Assembly: GCF_024227715.1 (NCBI RefSeq)
Contig: NZ_CP100448.1
Span: forward strand, 2,873,655 to 2,937,654
Direction of reading: 5' to 3'
Length of the DNA: 64,000 nucleotides
Source: Halomarina litorea
Lineage (GTDB): Archaea > Halobacteriota > Halobacteria > Halobacteriales > Haloarculaceae
Part shown: positions 46,290 to 55,249 of the stretch, one piece after another
How positions within the stretch are numbered: the stretch's first letter is position 1
Layout of the letters: each line of letters starts with the position of its first letter
The notes under the pieces: generated by a model
Told to the model about the DNA's origin: nothing
The model's input: the letters and a program-made list of their open reading frames with translations, nothing else
Databases searched by the model: none
Made by a program: the position numbers and the translations under genes

Positions 46290-47198
46290 ATGGCCATCGG
46301 TGACCTCCACCACGTCGAGTCGGGAAACTGCGAGGACCTCTACTACGTGGACGTCGGACTGTTCGACACCCCCGAGTACGGGTCGGTCTACCTGCTGGAC
46401 GCGGAGCGACCCGCCGTCGTCGACACCGGGACGGGCGCGAACTACGAGGTCGTCCTCGACGGTCTCGCGGAACTCGGCGTCGCCCCCGAGGACCTCGCGG
46501 CCATCGCCGTCACGCACGTCCACCTCGACCACGCCGGCGGCGCGGGCTACCTCGCCCGCGAGTGCGAGAACGCCTCGGTGGTCGTCTACGAACGCGGCGC
46601 GCGCCACCTCGCGGACCCCTCCCGGCTGGTCGCGGGGACGAAACAGGTCGTCGGGGACCGCTGGCGACACTACGCCGACCCCCTCCCCATCGACGAGGAC
46701 CGGATGACCGTCGTGGACGACGGCGACGTGGTCGACCTCGGCGACCACCAGCTGGAGGTCCACCGCGCGCCGGGCCACGCCCCCCACCAGGTCGTGTTCT
46801 TCGACCCGGCGAACGACGCCGTCTTCACGGCGGACGCGGCGGGCATCTACGTACCGAGCCAGGACACCGTCGAACCGACGACGCCGCCGGTCAACTTCGA
46901 CCTCGACCAGTCGCTCGCGGACGTGGAGATGCTCCGGAGTCTCGACCCGGAGGTCCTCCTCTACGGCCACTTCGGGGACGCGCCCGCCGCCGCCCGACTG
47001 ACGGAGTACGCCGAGACGCTCTCGGCGTGGGTCGAGGAGATTCGCGCGGTCCGCGAGCGACTCGGCGACGACGAGGCCGTCGTCGAGCACTTCGTCGAAC
47101 GGACGGAGATGGCCGACGCCTGGGGCGACGAACAGGCCCGCATCGAGGCCGAACTGAACGTCAGGGGCGTCCTCGTCGCCCTCGACCGCGAGAAGTGA
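46290..47198 (+). CDS. Metallo-beta-lactamase-fold hydrolase
   Basis: The 302-aa protein has the zinc motif H76-x-H78-x-D80-H81 in VTHVHLDHAGG, later HRAPGHAPHQVV (third zinc His), and an Asp in AVFTADAAG. A final LLYGHFGDAP gives another His. The C-terminal 90-residue helical extension (RLTEYAETLSAWVEEIR onward) is like that of the haloarchaeal group of MBL hydrolases. The substrate (glyoxalase II-like thioesters or others) is not known. Confidence 0.85.
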   Translation: MAIGDLHHVESGNCEDLYYVDVGLFDTPEYGSVYLLDAERPAVVDTGTGANYEVVLDGLAELGVAPEDLAAIAVTHVHLDHAGGAGYLARECENASVVVYERGARHLADPSRLVAGTKQVVGDRWRHYADPLPIDEDRMTVVDDGDVVDLGDHQLEVHRAPGHAPHQVVFFDPANDAVFTADAAGIYVPSQDTVEPTTPPVNFDLDQSLADVEMLRSLDPEVLLYGHFGDAPAAARLTEYAETLSAWVEEIRAVRERLGDDEAVVEHFVERTEMADAWGDEQARIEAELNVRGVLVALDREK

Positions 47199-47256
47199 CG
47201 TCGGTACAGCGACAGTATCCGCGGCGCGAATCTCACTAGTTCCCAGTCGTTACTGT

Positions 47257-47266
47257 AGTTATATCA
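47257..47266 (+). promoter_or_regulatory. TATA box before the exported cyclase-family gene
   Basis: AGTTATATCA is centred 24 nt before GTG 47285 and about 62 nt before ATG 47324. If transcripts are leaderless the GTG would be the start, adding 13 residues before MSEEHAHDD. Confidence 0.5.
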
Positions 47267-47323
47267 ATCGTCCCCGACAGTGTCGTGACAAGTGGTGTCG
47301 CATCACGCGAGCCACCGACACAG

Positions 47324-48751
47324 ATGTCAGAGGAACACGCGCACGACGACTGCGACTGTGCATCGACCGGAATCGACCGACGTGGCTTCGTCAAGGGGTG
47401 TGGCGCGGCGCTGGCGTTCGCCGCCGCGGGGACGAGTCTGGAGACGGTAGCGGCCCAGGAGAACTCCGCCGACGTCGCCGAACTGCTCGACCCCCTCCCC
47501 TCGAACTGGGGGCGCTGGGGCGAGGACGACGAACTCGGCGCGCTGAACCTGCTCGACGGCGAGACGGCCTACCGGGGGATGCTCGCCGCGGTGCAGGGCG
47601 GCCCGAAGAACGTGGGCCGGTTCACTCTCCAGCTCTCGATGACCGGCGAGGTCATCAACCCCGACCCGGACCAGCCGGACGTGCTGTTCCCGAACGCCGA
47701 CGGGAGCGGCCCGCAGTGGCCGAGTACGGACACGGGCGACCCGGCGTTCCCGCCGCGCACGCCCGCCCGACGGACCAACACCACCGGCGAGGGCGGATCG
47801 GAAGTCGCGGGCGGCATCGCGTTCGTCGACGACAAGTTCGCCGCCGACTTCTTCCTGCAGGGGACGACGCACGTCGACGCCCTCGGCCACGCGTGGTACG
47901 GCGACCAGATATACAACGGCTTCTCGACGGACACGACGAACGCGGTCAAGCAGTTCGACACCGCACTCGCAGGGACGACGAACGCGGACGCGGTTCCCGA
48001 CGACCCCGCCTCGACGCTGGAACCGTTCTCCGAGACGACGGGCCTGAGCAAGGCCGGAATCACCAACGCCGCCGAGGCGGGCATCGCCGGCCGCGGCGTC
48101 CTCCTCGACGTGGGCCGCCACCTCGACGTGAGCGACGAGAAGGGCCGCCTCCCGCTGGGATACGGCATCACGCTGGAGGACCTGCAGAGCACCGCCGAGG
48201 CGCAGGGCGTCGACGTCGAGGAACGCGACATCCTCCTCATCCGGACGGGGGCCGTCGAACGCACCCGTGACCCCGAGGCGGAGTGGGCACCGCTGCAGGA
48301 GCCCGGCCTCGCGTTCAGCGAGGAACTCGTCGAGTGGTTCGCCGAGAAGGACATCCCGTACGTCGGCGCGGACAACCTCGCCGTCGAGAAGGTCGCCCAG
48401 ACCATCGACGGGGAGACGTACGTCATCCCGCTGCACGGCGCGTTCCTGCGCAACCTCGGGGTCACCATCAACGAGATTCTCTGGCTGAAGGAGCTGGGAG
48501 CCGCCTGCGCCGAGGACGGCGTCTACGACTTCCTGTTCACCGCCGCGCCCCTGAAGGTCGAACGCGGGACCGGCGCGCCCGTCAACCCCGTCGTGCTGAA
48601 GGCCACCGGACGGGACGACGACGATTCGCCGGGGGACGACGACGGCGAGAACGAATCCGGCGACGACAATGGCGGCCAGCGAGACGACGACGAGTCGGAC
48701 GACCCGCCGGGCGACGACAACGGCGGGGACAACGACGACACTGACGACTGA
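47324..48751 (+). CDS. Tat-exported cyclase-family hydrolase with acidic tail
   Basis: A 475-aa protein (488 if GTG 47285 is used). It has a Tat signal (GIDRRGFVKGCGAAL, about residues 16-30) and the cyclase/kynurenine-formamidase-like fold in the large form: SNWGRWGEDDELGALNLL, GTTHVDALGHAWY with the metal His and Asp, RGVLLDVGRHLDV, and IPLHGAFLRNLG. The His that usually precedes G-T-H is a Gln in FLQGTTH. The last 45 residues are almost only D, G, E and N. The true substrate is unknown. A second cyclase-family gene lies at 50540-51181 across an acyl-CoA synthetase. Confidence 0.85.
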   Translation: MSEEHAHDDCDCASTGIDRRGFVKGCGAALAFAAAGTSLETVAAQENSADVAELLDPLPSNWGRWGEDDELGALNLLDGETAYRGMLAAVQGGPKNVGRFTLQLSMTGEVINPDPDQPDVLFPNADGSGPQWPSTDTGDPAFPPRTPARRTNTTGEGGSEVAGGIAFVDDKFAADFFLQGTTHVDALGHAWYGDQIYNGFSTDTTNAVKQFDTALAGTTNADAVPDDPASTLEPFSETTGLSKAGITNAAEAGIAGRGVLLDVGRHLDVSDEKGRLPLGYGITLEDLQSTAEAQGVDVEERDILLIRTGAVERTRDPEAEWAPLQEPGLAFSEELVEWFAEKDIPYVGADNLAVEKVAQTIDGETYVIPLHGAFLRNLGVTINEILWLKELGAACAEDGVYDFLFTAAPLKVERGTGAPVNPVVLKATGRDDDDSPGDDDGENESGDDNGGQRDDDESDDPPGDDNGGDNDDTDD

Positions 48752-48757
48752 CGGGGC

Positions 48758-50437
48758 CTACCTGAGTCCCTCTCGCTCCTCGAGTTCGACGCGGCGTACC
48801 TTCCCGCTGGTCGTCTTCGGGAGGTCGGCGACGAACTCGACCTCGCGGGGGTACTCGTATCTCGCCAGTCGGTCCTTCACGTGGTCGCGGAGGGCCGCCG
48901 CGAGGGCCTCGCTCGCCTCGAACCCGGACGAGAGGACGACGAACGCCTTCGGCACCTCGCCGCGTTCGTCGTCGGGGACGCCGATGACGCCCGCGTCCGC
49001 GACGGCCTCGTGGGTGGCGAGTGCCTCCTCTATCTCGACGGGACCGATGCGATACCCGGCGGAGATGATGACCGTGTCCGCCCGCCCGACGAACGTGACG
49101 TAGTCGTCTTCGTCCATCACGCCGAGGTCCTCGGTGAGCAACCAGCCCTCGCGGACCTTGTTTCGCGTCGCCTCCGGCTTGCCGAGGTACTCCACGAAGC
49201 AGACCGGATCGCCCTCGTAGCGGACGGCGATTTCGCCCGTCTCGCCCGGGGGGAGACGCTCCAGCGACTCGGGGTCGAGAATCGCCACCTCGTGGCCCGG
49301 CGCGGGCGGGCCGATGGCCCCCTCGCGGGACTCCGTGAGGGCGGTGCAGTCGCCGACGATCATGTTCGCCTCCGTCTGGCCGTACCCCTCGTGGACGGCC
49401 GCGCCGTCGAACGTCTCGGCGGCCCACTCGACGACGCTCTCGCCGAGCGACTCGCCGCCGCTCGGGACCACCCGGACCGACGAGAGGTCGTAGCCCGAGG
49501 TGCCCGCCTGCATCATCATCCGGAGGGCCGTCGGCGGCGCGAAGAAGTTCGTCACCCCGTGGCGCTCCACGAGGTCGAACGCCGTCTCCGGGTCGAACGG
49601 CCCGCCGTCGTACGCGAGGACCGGCTTGCCGTAGAACAGCCCCGGGAAGAGCACGTCGAACAGCGTGGCGACCCACGCCCACTCCGAGGGCGTCCAGTAC
49701 ACGTCGTCGTCGTGCATCTCCATGTCGCAGAAGGCCGTGACGAACAGCGGCAGGTTCCCCAGCAGGACCCGGTGGGCGTGGCGCACGCCCTTCGGGTCGC
49801 CCGTCGTCCCCGAGGTGTAGATGACGATGGCGTCCTCCTCGGCGTCGGTCTCGACGGCCTCGTCGACCGGGTCCGCCGACTCGACGGCGGTCCAGAAGTC
49901 CCGTTCCTCGCCCGCCAGTTCACCCTCGGGGACCCCGACGGTGAGCACCGACCGGAAGTCGAACTCCCCGACCACGTCCCGGAACGTCTCGACGTTCGAC
50001 TCGTGGACGACGCAGGCGACGGCGTCGGCGTCGTCCAGCCGGTATCGGAGGCCCTCGGTGCCGAACAGCGTCGAGAGGGGGACCGACACCGCCCCGAGCT
50101 TCCAGCAGGCGATGTGGGCGATGGCCGTCTCCGGGGTCTGCGGGGCGTTGACGCCGACCCGGTCGCCGCGACCGACCCCCTGCGCCCGGAGGTGACCCGC
50201 GAGTCCGTCGGTGAGGGTCGCGAGTTCGGCGAACGTGTAGGAGGCCCGTTCCCCGGTCTCGCGCTCCGAGAGGAGCGCCGTCCGGTCGCCGTCCTCTCCG
50301 TCGGCCCACCGGTCACAGACGTAGTGGGCCATGTTGAACCGCTCGGGGACCTCCCACTCGAAGGCCGCCAGCAGGTCGTCGTAGCTCTCCCACTCCCGTT
50401 CGTGGAACCAGTAGGCGTCGAGGCGTTCGCCGCGCAT
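48758..50437 (-). CDS. Acyl-CoA synthetase, AMP-forming
   Basis: The 559-aa ANL enzyme activates a carboxylic acid to acyl-AMP and then acyl-CoA. Motifs: P-loop YTSGTTGDPKGV, EGYGQTEAN, adenylate-hinge DLGVMDEDDYVTFVGR, and catalytic Lys in KTTSGKVRRVE. The early DRVGVNAPQTPETAIAHIACWKLGAV is typical of acetate/medium-chain synthetases of the haloarchaeal group. ATG 50437 is taken as start; the longer frame lacks support. Acyl specificity is not readable. It is divergent from the small cyclase gene. Confidence 0.92.
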   Translation of the reverse strand: MRGERLDAYWFHEREWESYDDLLAAFEWEVPERFNMAHYVCDRWADGEDGDRTALLSERETGERASYTFAELATLTDGLAGHLRAQGVGRGDRVGVNAPQTPETAIAHIACWKLGAVSVPLSTLFGTEGLRYRLDDADAVACVVHESNVETFRDVVGEFDFRSVLTVGVPEGELAGEERDFWTAVESADPVDEAVETDAEEDAIVIYTSGTTGDPKGVRHAHRVLLGNLPLFVTAFCDMEMHDDDVYWTPSEWAWVATLFDVLFPGLFYGKPVLAYDGGPFDPETAFDLVERHGVTNFFAPPTALRMMMQAGTSGYDLSSVRVVPSGGESLGESVVEWAAETFDGAAVHEGYGQTEANMIVGDCTALTESREGAIGPPAPGHEVAILDPESLERLPPGETGEIAVRYEGDPVCFVEYLGKPEATRNKVREGWLLTEDLGVMDEDDYVTFVGRADTVIISAGYRIGPVEIEEALATHEAVADAGVIGVPDDERGEVPKAFVVLSSGFEASEALAAALRDHVKDRLARYEYPREVEFVADLPKTTSGKVRRVELEEREGLR

Positions 50438-50539
50438 GTCCGAGACGTGTCCGGTGGTACCATACGGCTTGCGGTGGTGGCGAGTTCCCGGGGAACCGGG
50501 CGGCCGACGCTTATCCCCGCCCGCCGAGGACTGCCCACC

Positions 50540-51181
50540 ATGTGGCACGACCTCTCACAGCCGTTCGGCCCGGCGATGGACCACTCGACGGCGCTCGCGC
50601 CGCCGGAGTTCCGGACGGAACGGACCGTCGCCGAGGACGGGGCGAGGGTGACGCACTTCGACGCGCCGACACACGCCGGGACGCACGTCGACGCGCCCGC
50701 GCACGTCCTCGACGGGGGAGCGACGCTCGACGACCTCCCGCTCGACGCCTTCGCGGGCGAGGCCGTCGTCCTCGACGTGCCCTGCGAGTCGGCACGGGAA
50801 CTCGGGCCCGACGACCTGCGGGCGGGCGGCGAGGTCCGCGGGGGCGACGTCGTCCTCGTCCACACGGGGTGGGGCGAGAAGCAGGGCACGGAGGCCTACT
50901 ACGAGTACCCGTGGCTCTCGGCGAGCGCCGCCGAGTGGCTCGTAGAGCGGGGCGTGAAGCTACTCGGGACGGACACCCTCAGCCCGGACGAGCCCCGGTC
51001 GCTCCGGTCGGACGGGGGCGAGTCGTACCCGGTCCACCGGCGCCTCCTCGAAGCGGGCGTGCCCATCGCCGAGAACCTGCGGCTCTCGGCCGTGGCGGGT
51101 CGGCGCGTCGAGGTGGTCGGATTCCCCCTCCGAATCGAGGGCGGGGACGGCGCGCCGACGCGGTTCGTCGCGCGCACGTAG
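50540..51181 (+). CDS. Cyclase-family (kynurenine formamidase-like) hydrolase
   Basis: A 213-aa metal hydrolase. It opens MWHDLSQPFGPAMDHSTAL, has the full metal motif H-A-G-T-H-V-D-A-P-A-H in FDAPTHAGTHVDAPAHVLD, RGGDVVLVHTGW, and LGTDTLSPDEP. The fold fits kynurenine formamidase, isatin hydrolase or other cyclases; substrate unknown. It is divergent from the acyl-CoA synthetase and its stop is 221 nt before the antiporter start. Confidence 0.85.
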   Translation: MWHDLSQPFGPAMDHSTALAPPEFRTERTVAEDGARVTHFDAPTHAGTHVDAPAHVLDGGATLDDLPLDAFAGEAVVLDVPCESARELGPDDLRAGGEVRGGDVVLVHTGWGEKQGTEAYYEYPWLSASAAEWLVERGVKLLGTDTLSPDEPRSLRSDGGESYPVHRRLLEAGVPIAENLRLSAVAGRRVEVVGFPLRIEGGDGAPTRFVART

Positions 51182-51295
51182 TCCCGAGTCGAGGGAGTCG
51201 AGGAACTCGCCGTCGGGGGCGAGCACCGCCGAGAGGCCGGCGTCGAACGTCCGGTCGACGCGAACCGGCCCTGCTGTCGTGGCTGTGGCTATCAC
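50960..51295 (-). other. Doubtful minus-strand reading frame from a promoter-like spacer
   Basis: From GTG 51295 (inside the inverted repeat) a 111-codon frame runs left. The first 38 codons, in otherwise empty sequence, read VRVDRTFDAGLSAVLAPDGEFLD-like residues and show haloarchaeal third-position bias; the rest lies antisense to the cyclase gene and is Arg/Pro/Glu rich. It may be a remnant 5' end or chance. Confidence 0.2.
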
Positions 51296-51329
51296 CCGTA
51301 TGTCATAAATCCCCACACACGGGTGATAG
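51289..51329. promoter_or_regulatory. Perfect 11-bp inverted repeat with 19-nt spacer containing a leftward TATA
   Basis: CTATCACCCGT (51289-51299) and its exact complement ACGGGTGATAG (51319-51329) flank 19 nt which, read leftward, include GATTTATGAC, a TATA-like box. The repeat is about 28 nt left of the antiporter TATA (51357). It is a plausible operator for both directions. Confidence 0.55.
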
Positions 51330-51356
51330 GGGGACAACCGGACGACGAGTGGATGT

Positions 51357-51364
51357 TTTTATAC
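51357..51364 (+). promoter_or_regulatory. TATA box of the antiporter gene
   Basis: TTTTATAC lies about 42 nt before GTG 51403, leaving a short leader with GGTGGGAG (51391-51398) in Shine-Dalgarno position. Confidence 0.55.
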
Positions 51365-51402
51365 GATACGGGCGACACAACACGACCAGTGGTGGGAGAT
51401 TA

Positions 51403-53256
51403 GTGGCAGGTGAACTCATCCCGCTCGTGGCCGCCATCATCGGCCTCGGCGTCGTCGCCCAGATACTCGGAGACCGCTTCCAGATACCCAGTATCATCTT
51501 CCTCATCGCAGCCGGCATCGCCCTCGGCCCGGAGGGAATCGGGATAGTGACGACCGCGACGTTCGGCGACGCACTCCCGGCCATCGTCGGTCTCTCTGTC
51601 GCCATCATCGTCTTCGAGGGAGCCTTCCACCTCCGCATCGACAAGTTGCGCGAGGCGCCCGCCGAGACCATCCGACTGGTCACCGTCGGGGCCGCCATCG
51701 CCCTCGTGGCGACGGCGGTGGTCATCCGCTTCGCCCTCGGCGCCGACTGGGACGTCTCGTTTCTCATCGGCGCGTTGCTGGTGGCGACGGGACCGACGGT
51801 CATCGCGCCCATCATGGAGGTCGTCCCGGTGCGCGACCGCGTGGAGGCCGCACTGGAGACGGAGGGCATCGCCAACGACGTGAGCGCGGCCATCCTCGCC
51901 GTCGTCGTCTTCGAGGTCGTCGTCGGCCACGTCACGGAGGAGAACCTCCTCCCCGAGTTCGCCTCCCGACTCGGGACGGGACTGCTCGTGGGTGCCGCCG
52001 TCGCCGCCGTCGTCTGGTACGGCCTGCGCTACGTCGACCTCTCGCCGGGCAACGCCCCGCAGAACGCTCGCCTCCTCGTACTGGCGGGGGCGCTCGTCGC
52101 CTACGGAGGCGCGGAGTCGCTCGCGACGGAGTCGGGCATCGCCGCCGCCGCCACCGCAGGCGTCCTCCTCGGCAACCTCGACGTCCCCTACGAGGAGGAC
52201 ATCACCGACTTCAAGGGCGACGTGACGCTCATCGTCCTCTCGTTCGTGTTCATCGCGCTGGCGGCGCTCCTCCGATTCGAGGACATCGCCAGACTCGGTC
52301 TGGGTGGGGTGGCGGTGGTCGTCGCGGTGGCCCTCGTCATCCGCCCGGTACTCGTCTTCGTCTCGATGGTGGGCGACCGCTTCACCTTCGAGGAGAAGGT
52401 GTTCATGAGCCTCGTCGGCCCGCGCGGCATCATCCCGGCGTCCGTCGCGACGCTGTTCGCCGTCCAGTTACAGAACGCGGGCCAGACCGATGCCGCCGGT
52501 CTCCTCGTCGGCACCGTCTTCCTCGTCATCCTCACGACGGTGGTGTTCGAGGCCGGCCTCGCCCGCTACCTCGCGGAATACCTAGGTGTCATACCAATGC
52601 GCGTACTCGTCATCGGAGGCGGGACCGTGGGCCGAGCGCTCGCGGCCCGTCTCGAAGACCGTGGAGAGAACGTCGTCATCCTCGAGAACGACGAAACGAT
52701 AGTCGAACTGGCCCGCGACGAGGGCCACACCGTCCACATCGGCGACGGCACGGACACGGACGTCCTGACGTCGGCCGGGGCGGAGAACGCCAAGATACTC
52801 GTCACCGCGACGGGCGACGACGACGTGAACCTGCTGGCCGCCCAACTCGCGAACTCCCGGTTCGACATCGAGACGGTCATCGCGCGGGTGAACAACCCCA
52901 ACAACGTCGAGGCGTTCGAGGACCTCGGGGTGCGCGTCGTCTCGCCCACCGCGGCGACGGCACAGACCATCGACAACCTCATCGAACGCCCCGCGCTCGC
53001 CAACTGGATCTCGGGCCTCGGCGAGACGGGCGACGTCCAAGAGATCGAGGTCACCGCGGACGAACTCGTGGGACGCACGGTGCGGGAGGTCGGCCCGGAA
53101 CTCCCCGGCGGCGTCCTCATCGCCCTCGTCGCCCGCGACGGGGGGGCACAGGTGCCCAACGCCGACTTCACCCTCGAACGCGGCGACCGCATCACCCTGC
53201 TCGGCGGCCACGACGCCGTCCGCGAGGCGATGACGTTCTGTCACCCGGAGGACTAG
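51403..53256 (+). CDS. Cation/proton antiporter (CPA1-type, NhaP-like) with C-terminal TrkA domain
   Basis: A 617-aa two-part protein. Residues 1-390 hold about 12 hydrophobic segments with the exchanger core ATGPTVIAPI and EGIANDVSAAILAVVVFE (conserved N-D), then GPRGIIPASVATL. Residues 399-617 are a cytosolic RCK/TrkA module: RVLVIGGGTVGRALAARLEDRG (NAD-binding) and a TrkA-C part. It should exchange Na+ or K+ for protons under nucleotide control. GTG 51403 starts at MAGELIPLVAAI with a Shine-Dalgarno-like GGTGGGAG upstream. An internal ATG at 52597 begins exactly at the TrkA domain. Confidence 0.9.
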   Translation: MAGELIPLVAAIIGLGVVAQILGDRFQIPSIIFLIAAGIALGPEGIGIVTTATFGDALPAIVGLSVAIIVFEGAFHLRIDKLREAPAETIRLVTVGAAIALVATAVVIRFALGADWDVSFLIGALLVATGPTVIAPIMEVVPVRDRVEAALETEGIANDVSAAILAVVVFEVVVGHVTEENLLPEFASRLGTGLLVGAAVAAVVWYGLRYVDLSPGNAPQNARLLVLAGALVAYGGAESLATESGIAAAATAGVLLGNLDVPYEEDITDFKGDVTLIVLSFVFIALAALLRFEDIARLGLGGVAVVVAVALVIRPVLVFVSMVGDRFTFEEKVFMSLVGPRGIIPASVATLFAVQLQNAGQTDAAGLLVGTVFLVILTTVVFEAGLARYLAEYLGVIPMRVLVIGGGTVGRALAARLEDRGENVVILENDETIVELARDEGHTVHIGDGTDTDVLTSAGAENAKILVTATGDDDVNLLAAQLANSRFDIETVIARVNNPNNVEAFEDLGVRVVSPTAATAQTIDNLIERPALANWISGLGETGDVQEIEVTADELVGRTVREVGPELPGGVLIALVARDGGAQVPNADFTLERGDRITLLGGHDAVREAMTFCHPED

Positions 53257-53310
53257 GCGGGCGTCCCCGCGCAGTACCGCATTTCAACTCCCGGTGGGGG
53301 ACGTGAGAGT

Positions 53311-53319
53311 ACTTATGAG
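53311..53319 (+). promoter_or_regulatory. TATA box of the AOR-family gene
   Basis: ACTTATGAG lies about 26 nt before ATG 53341 and favours it over the in-frame GTG 53326. Confidence 0.55.
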
Positions 53320-53340
53320 TCGTGAGTGAAACGTCTCACC

Positions 53341-55035
53341 ATGATTCACGCGGACGGCCCGCTACTCACGGTAGACGTGGGCGAGCGCTCGACGGCGGAG
53401 ACCGATATCGACGCACTCCTCGAAGCGTACGTCGGCGGGCGCGGCGTCGGGACGCGCCTCGCCCACGAGCGCATCCCGTTCGACGCCGACCCGTTCGGCC
53501 CGGAGAACCGCCTGTACTTCGCGACGGGGCCGTTGCAGACCTCCCGAATGAGCTTCACCGGCCGGATGTCCTGTACCGGCCTCTCGCCGCTGACCGACGG
53601 CCTCTGCTCGTCGAACGCGGGTGGGTTCATGTCCCGGAACTTCCTCGCGACGGGCTACAGCGCCGTCGAACTCGTCGGCGCGAGCGACGAACTGGTGGGC
53701 GTGCACGTCACCGACGAGGGCGTGGAGTTCGAGGCGGTCCCCGACCTCGCGGGCGCGACCACCGAGGAGACACTCGAACACCTCGCCGAGCGCGGTCTGA
53801 CGGCCGATCACACCGCCATCGTCGGCCCCGCGGGCGAGAACCGCGTCCGGTTCGCCTCGATCATGACCAGCGAGTCGCGCGCGTTCGGACGCGGCGGCCT
53901 CGGGGCCGTCATGGGTGCGAAGAACGTCAAGTTCCTCACCTTCGAGGGCGACTCGGCTCCCGAGCCACAGGTCGAAGGCGAGGTCGTCCAGGAGATTCAC
54001 AAGGAAGCCTCCGAGTCCAGCAGTCCGATGAAGGACGCGGGCACCGTCTCCGTCACGGAGTACGCCAACAGCGTGGGCGCACTCCCGACGAAGTACTTCT
54101 CGGAGCTCTCCTACGAGCACGCAGAGGACATCGGGTCGGGCGCGGTCATCGACCACAAGTACAAGAAGGGCACCTGCTCGTCGTGCGCGTTCGCCTGCAA
54201 ACTCCCGACGAGAGACGAGGAGAGCGGGCTGGAGACCGAGGGTCCCGAGTACGAGACGGTGATGTCGTTCGGGTCGAACGCGCTGGTCGACGACTTCGTC
54301 TCCATCATGAAGTCGAACGAACTGTGCGACCAACTGGGGATGGACACCATCTCCTGTGGCGACGTGGTCTCCGCCTACCTCGCGGCCAACGACGCCTTCG
54401 GCGACTCCGAGTTGATCCACGACCTCGTCGAGAAAATCGCCTACCGCGAGGGCGACGGCGACCTGCTGGCGGAGGGCATCGCCCGCTGTGCCGACGACCT
54501 CGGCGTCGAGAACTGGTCGATGAAGGGCATGGAGTTCGCCGCCCACGACGGGCGCACCCTGAACGGGCAGGGCCTCTCGTTCGCCGTCTCCAACCGGGGG
54601 GCAGACCACATGTACGCCGAGATGTACCGCTTCGAGTACCCGCTGGTCGCGCCCGCACAGGCGCTGGACCGCGACGGACTGGCGGGGAAGGCGGAGCGAC
54701 TCGTCGAGGCCGAAGACGAGAACGCGCTGAAGGACTCGGCGGTCCTCTGTAAGTTCTCGTTCTCGCAGATGGACGAGGAGCGCTGGGAGGCCCTCCTCGA
54801 CGCCGACTTCGCAGAACTGGAGGCCGTGGGGAAACGCATCGTCACCCTCGAACGCCACTTCAACAACCAGCGCGGGATGGACCGGGCCGACGACGACGCC
54901 CTCCCCTACGAACTGGAGGGACTGGACGACGCCCTCGACGAGTACTACGGCCTGCGCGGATGGGACGACGACGGCACCGTCCCCGACAGCGCACTCCCCG
55001 ACGCGGGCGGGAGTCCGACTCCGGCGGACGACTGA
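53341..55035 (+). CDS. Aldehyde:ferredoxin oxidoreductase family protein
   Basis: A 564-aa tungsten/molybdenum pterin enzyme. The three AOR domains are seen: N-terminal GGRGVGTRLAHERIP and GFMSRNFLATGY (pterin-binding), AFGRGGLGAVMGAKNVK, and the iron-sulfur ligands C279-x2-C282-x3-C286 in GTCSSCAFAC with the fourth Cys near residue 470 (AVLCKFSF). It should oxidise an aldehyde to an acid with ferredoxin; the aldehyde is unknown and no ferredoxin is adjacent. A TATA box precedes the start. It has no signal peptide, so it is cytosolic. Confidence 0.92.
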   Translation: MIHADGPLLTVDVGERSTAETDIDALLEAYVGGRGVGTRLAHERIPFDADPFGPENRLYFATGPLQTSRMSFTGRMSCTGLSPLTDGLCSSNAGGFMSRNFLATGYSAVELVGASDELVGVHVTDEGVEFEAVPDLAGATTEETLEHLAERGLTADHTAIVGPAGENRVRFASIMTSESRAFGRGGLGAVMGAKNVKFLTFEGDSAPEPQVEGEVVQEIHKEASESSSPMKDAGTVSVTEYANSVGALPTKYFSELSYEHAEDIGSGAVIDHKYKKGTCSSCAFACKLPTRDEESGLETEGPEYETVMSFGSNALVDDFVSIMKSNELCDQLGMDTISCGDVVSAYLAANDAFGDSELIHDLVEKIAYREGDGDLLAEGIARCADDLGVENWSMKGMEFAAHDGRTLNGQGLSFAVSNRGADHMYAEMYRFEYPLVAPAQALDRDGLAGKAERLVEAEDENALKDSAVLCKFSFSQMDEERWEALLDADFAELEAVGKRIVTLERHFNNQRGMDRADDDALPYELEGLDDALDEYYGLRGWDDDGTVPDSALPDAGGSPTPADD

Positions 55036-55072
55036 ACCGGCCGGGACGTCCCTCTGCCCGCAGACCTGTGCG

Positions 55073-55081
55073 AAAAATTAA
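55073..55081 (+). promoter_or_regulatory. TATA box of the 47-aa protein gene
   Basis: AAAAATTAA lies about 28 nt before ATG 55106, one of the clearest boxes in the window. Confidence 0.6.
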
Positions 55082-55105
55082 CACGATGTGCGCGAACCGG
55101 CGTGC

Positions 55106-55249
55106 ATGGTCGTCAGCCTCGCCGCCTACGTCCACGCCTCCGTCTCGAACGACCGCCACGAGTTCAACCGGCAGGTCGCGTTCGTGTTCTTCCTCGCGGA
55201 TGTCTCTATCGCGGCCGCCGTCGTCCCACAGGCACCGTTCGTGACGTGA
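55106..55249 (+). CDS. Small membrane-like protein, 47 aa
   Basis: ATG 55106 to TGA 55249 encodes MVVSLAAYVHASVSNDRHEF, then NRQVAFVFFLADVSIAAAVV and PQAPFVT. The last 24 residues are hydrophobic enough for one membrane span. A strong TATA box precedes it at leaderless spacing and the codons are typical for the genome, so I take it as real despite its size. No family is recognised. It lies between the AOR gene and the thioesterase pseudogene. Confidence 0.55.
   Translation: MVVSLAAYVHASVSNDRHEFNRQVAFVFFLADVSIAAAVVPQAPFVT

Noticed and set aside
46182-47090. Upstream extension of the seryl-tRNA synthetase frame
   Set aside because: Antisense to the metallo-beta-lactamase gene; SerS normally starts MLSRQFVRENPE.
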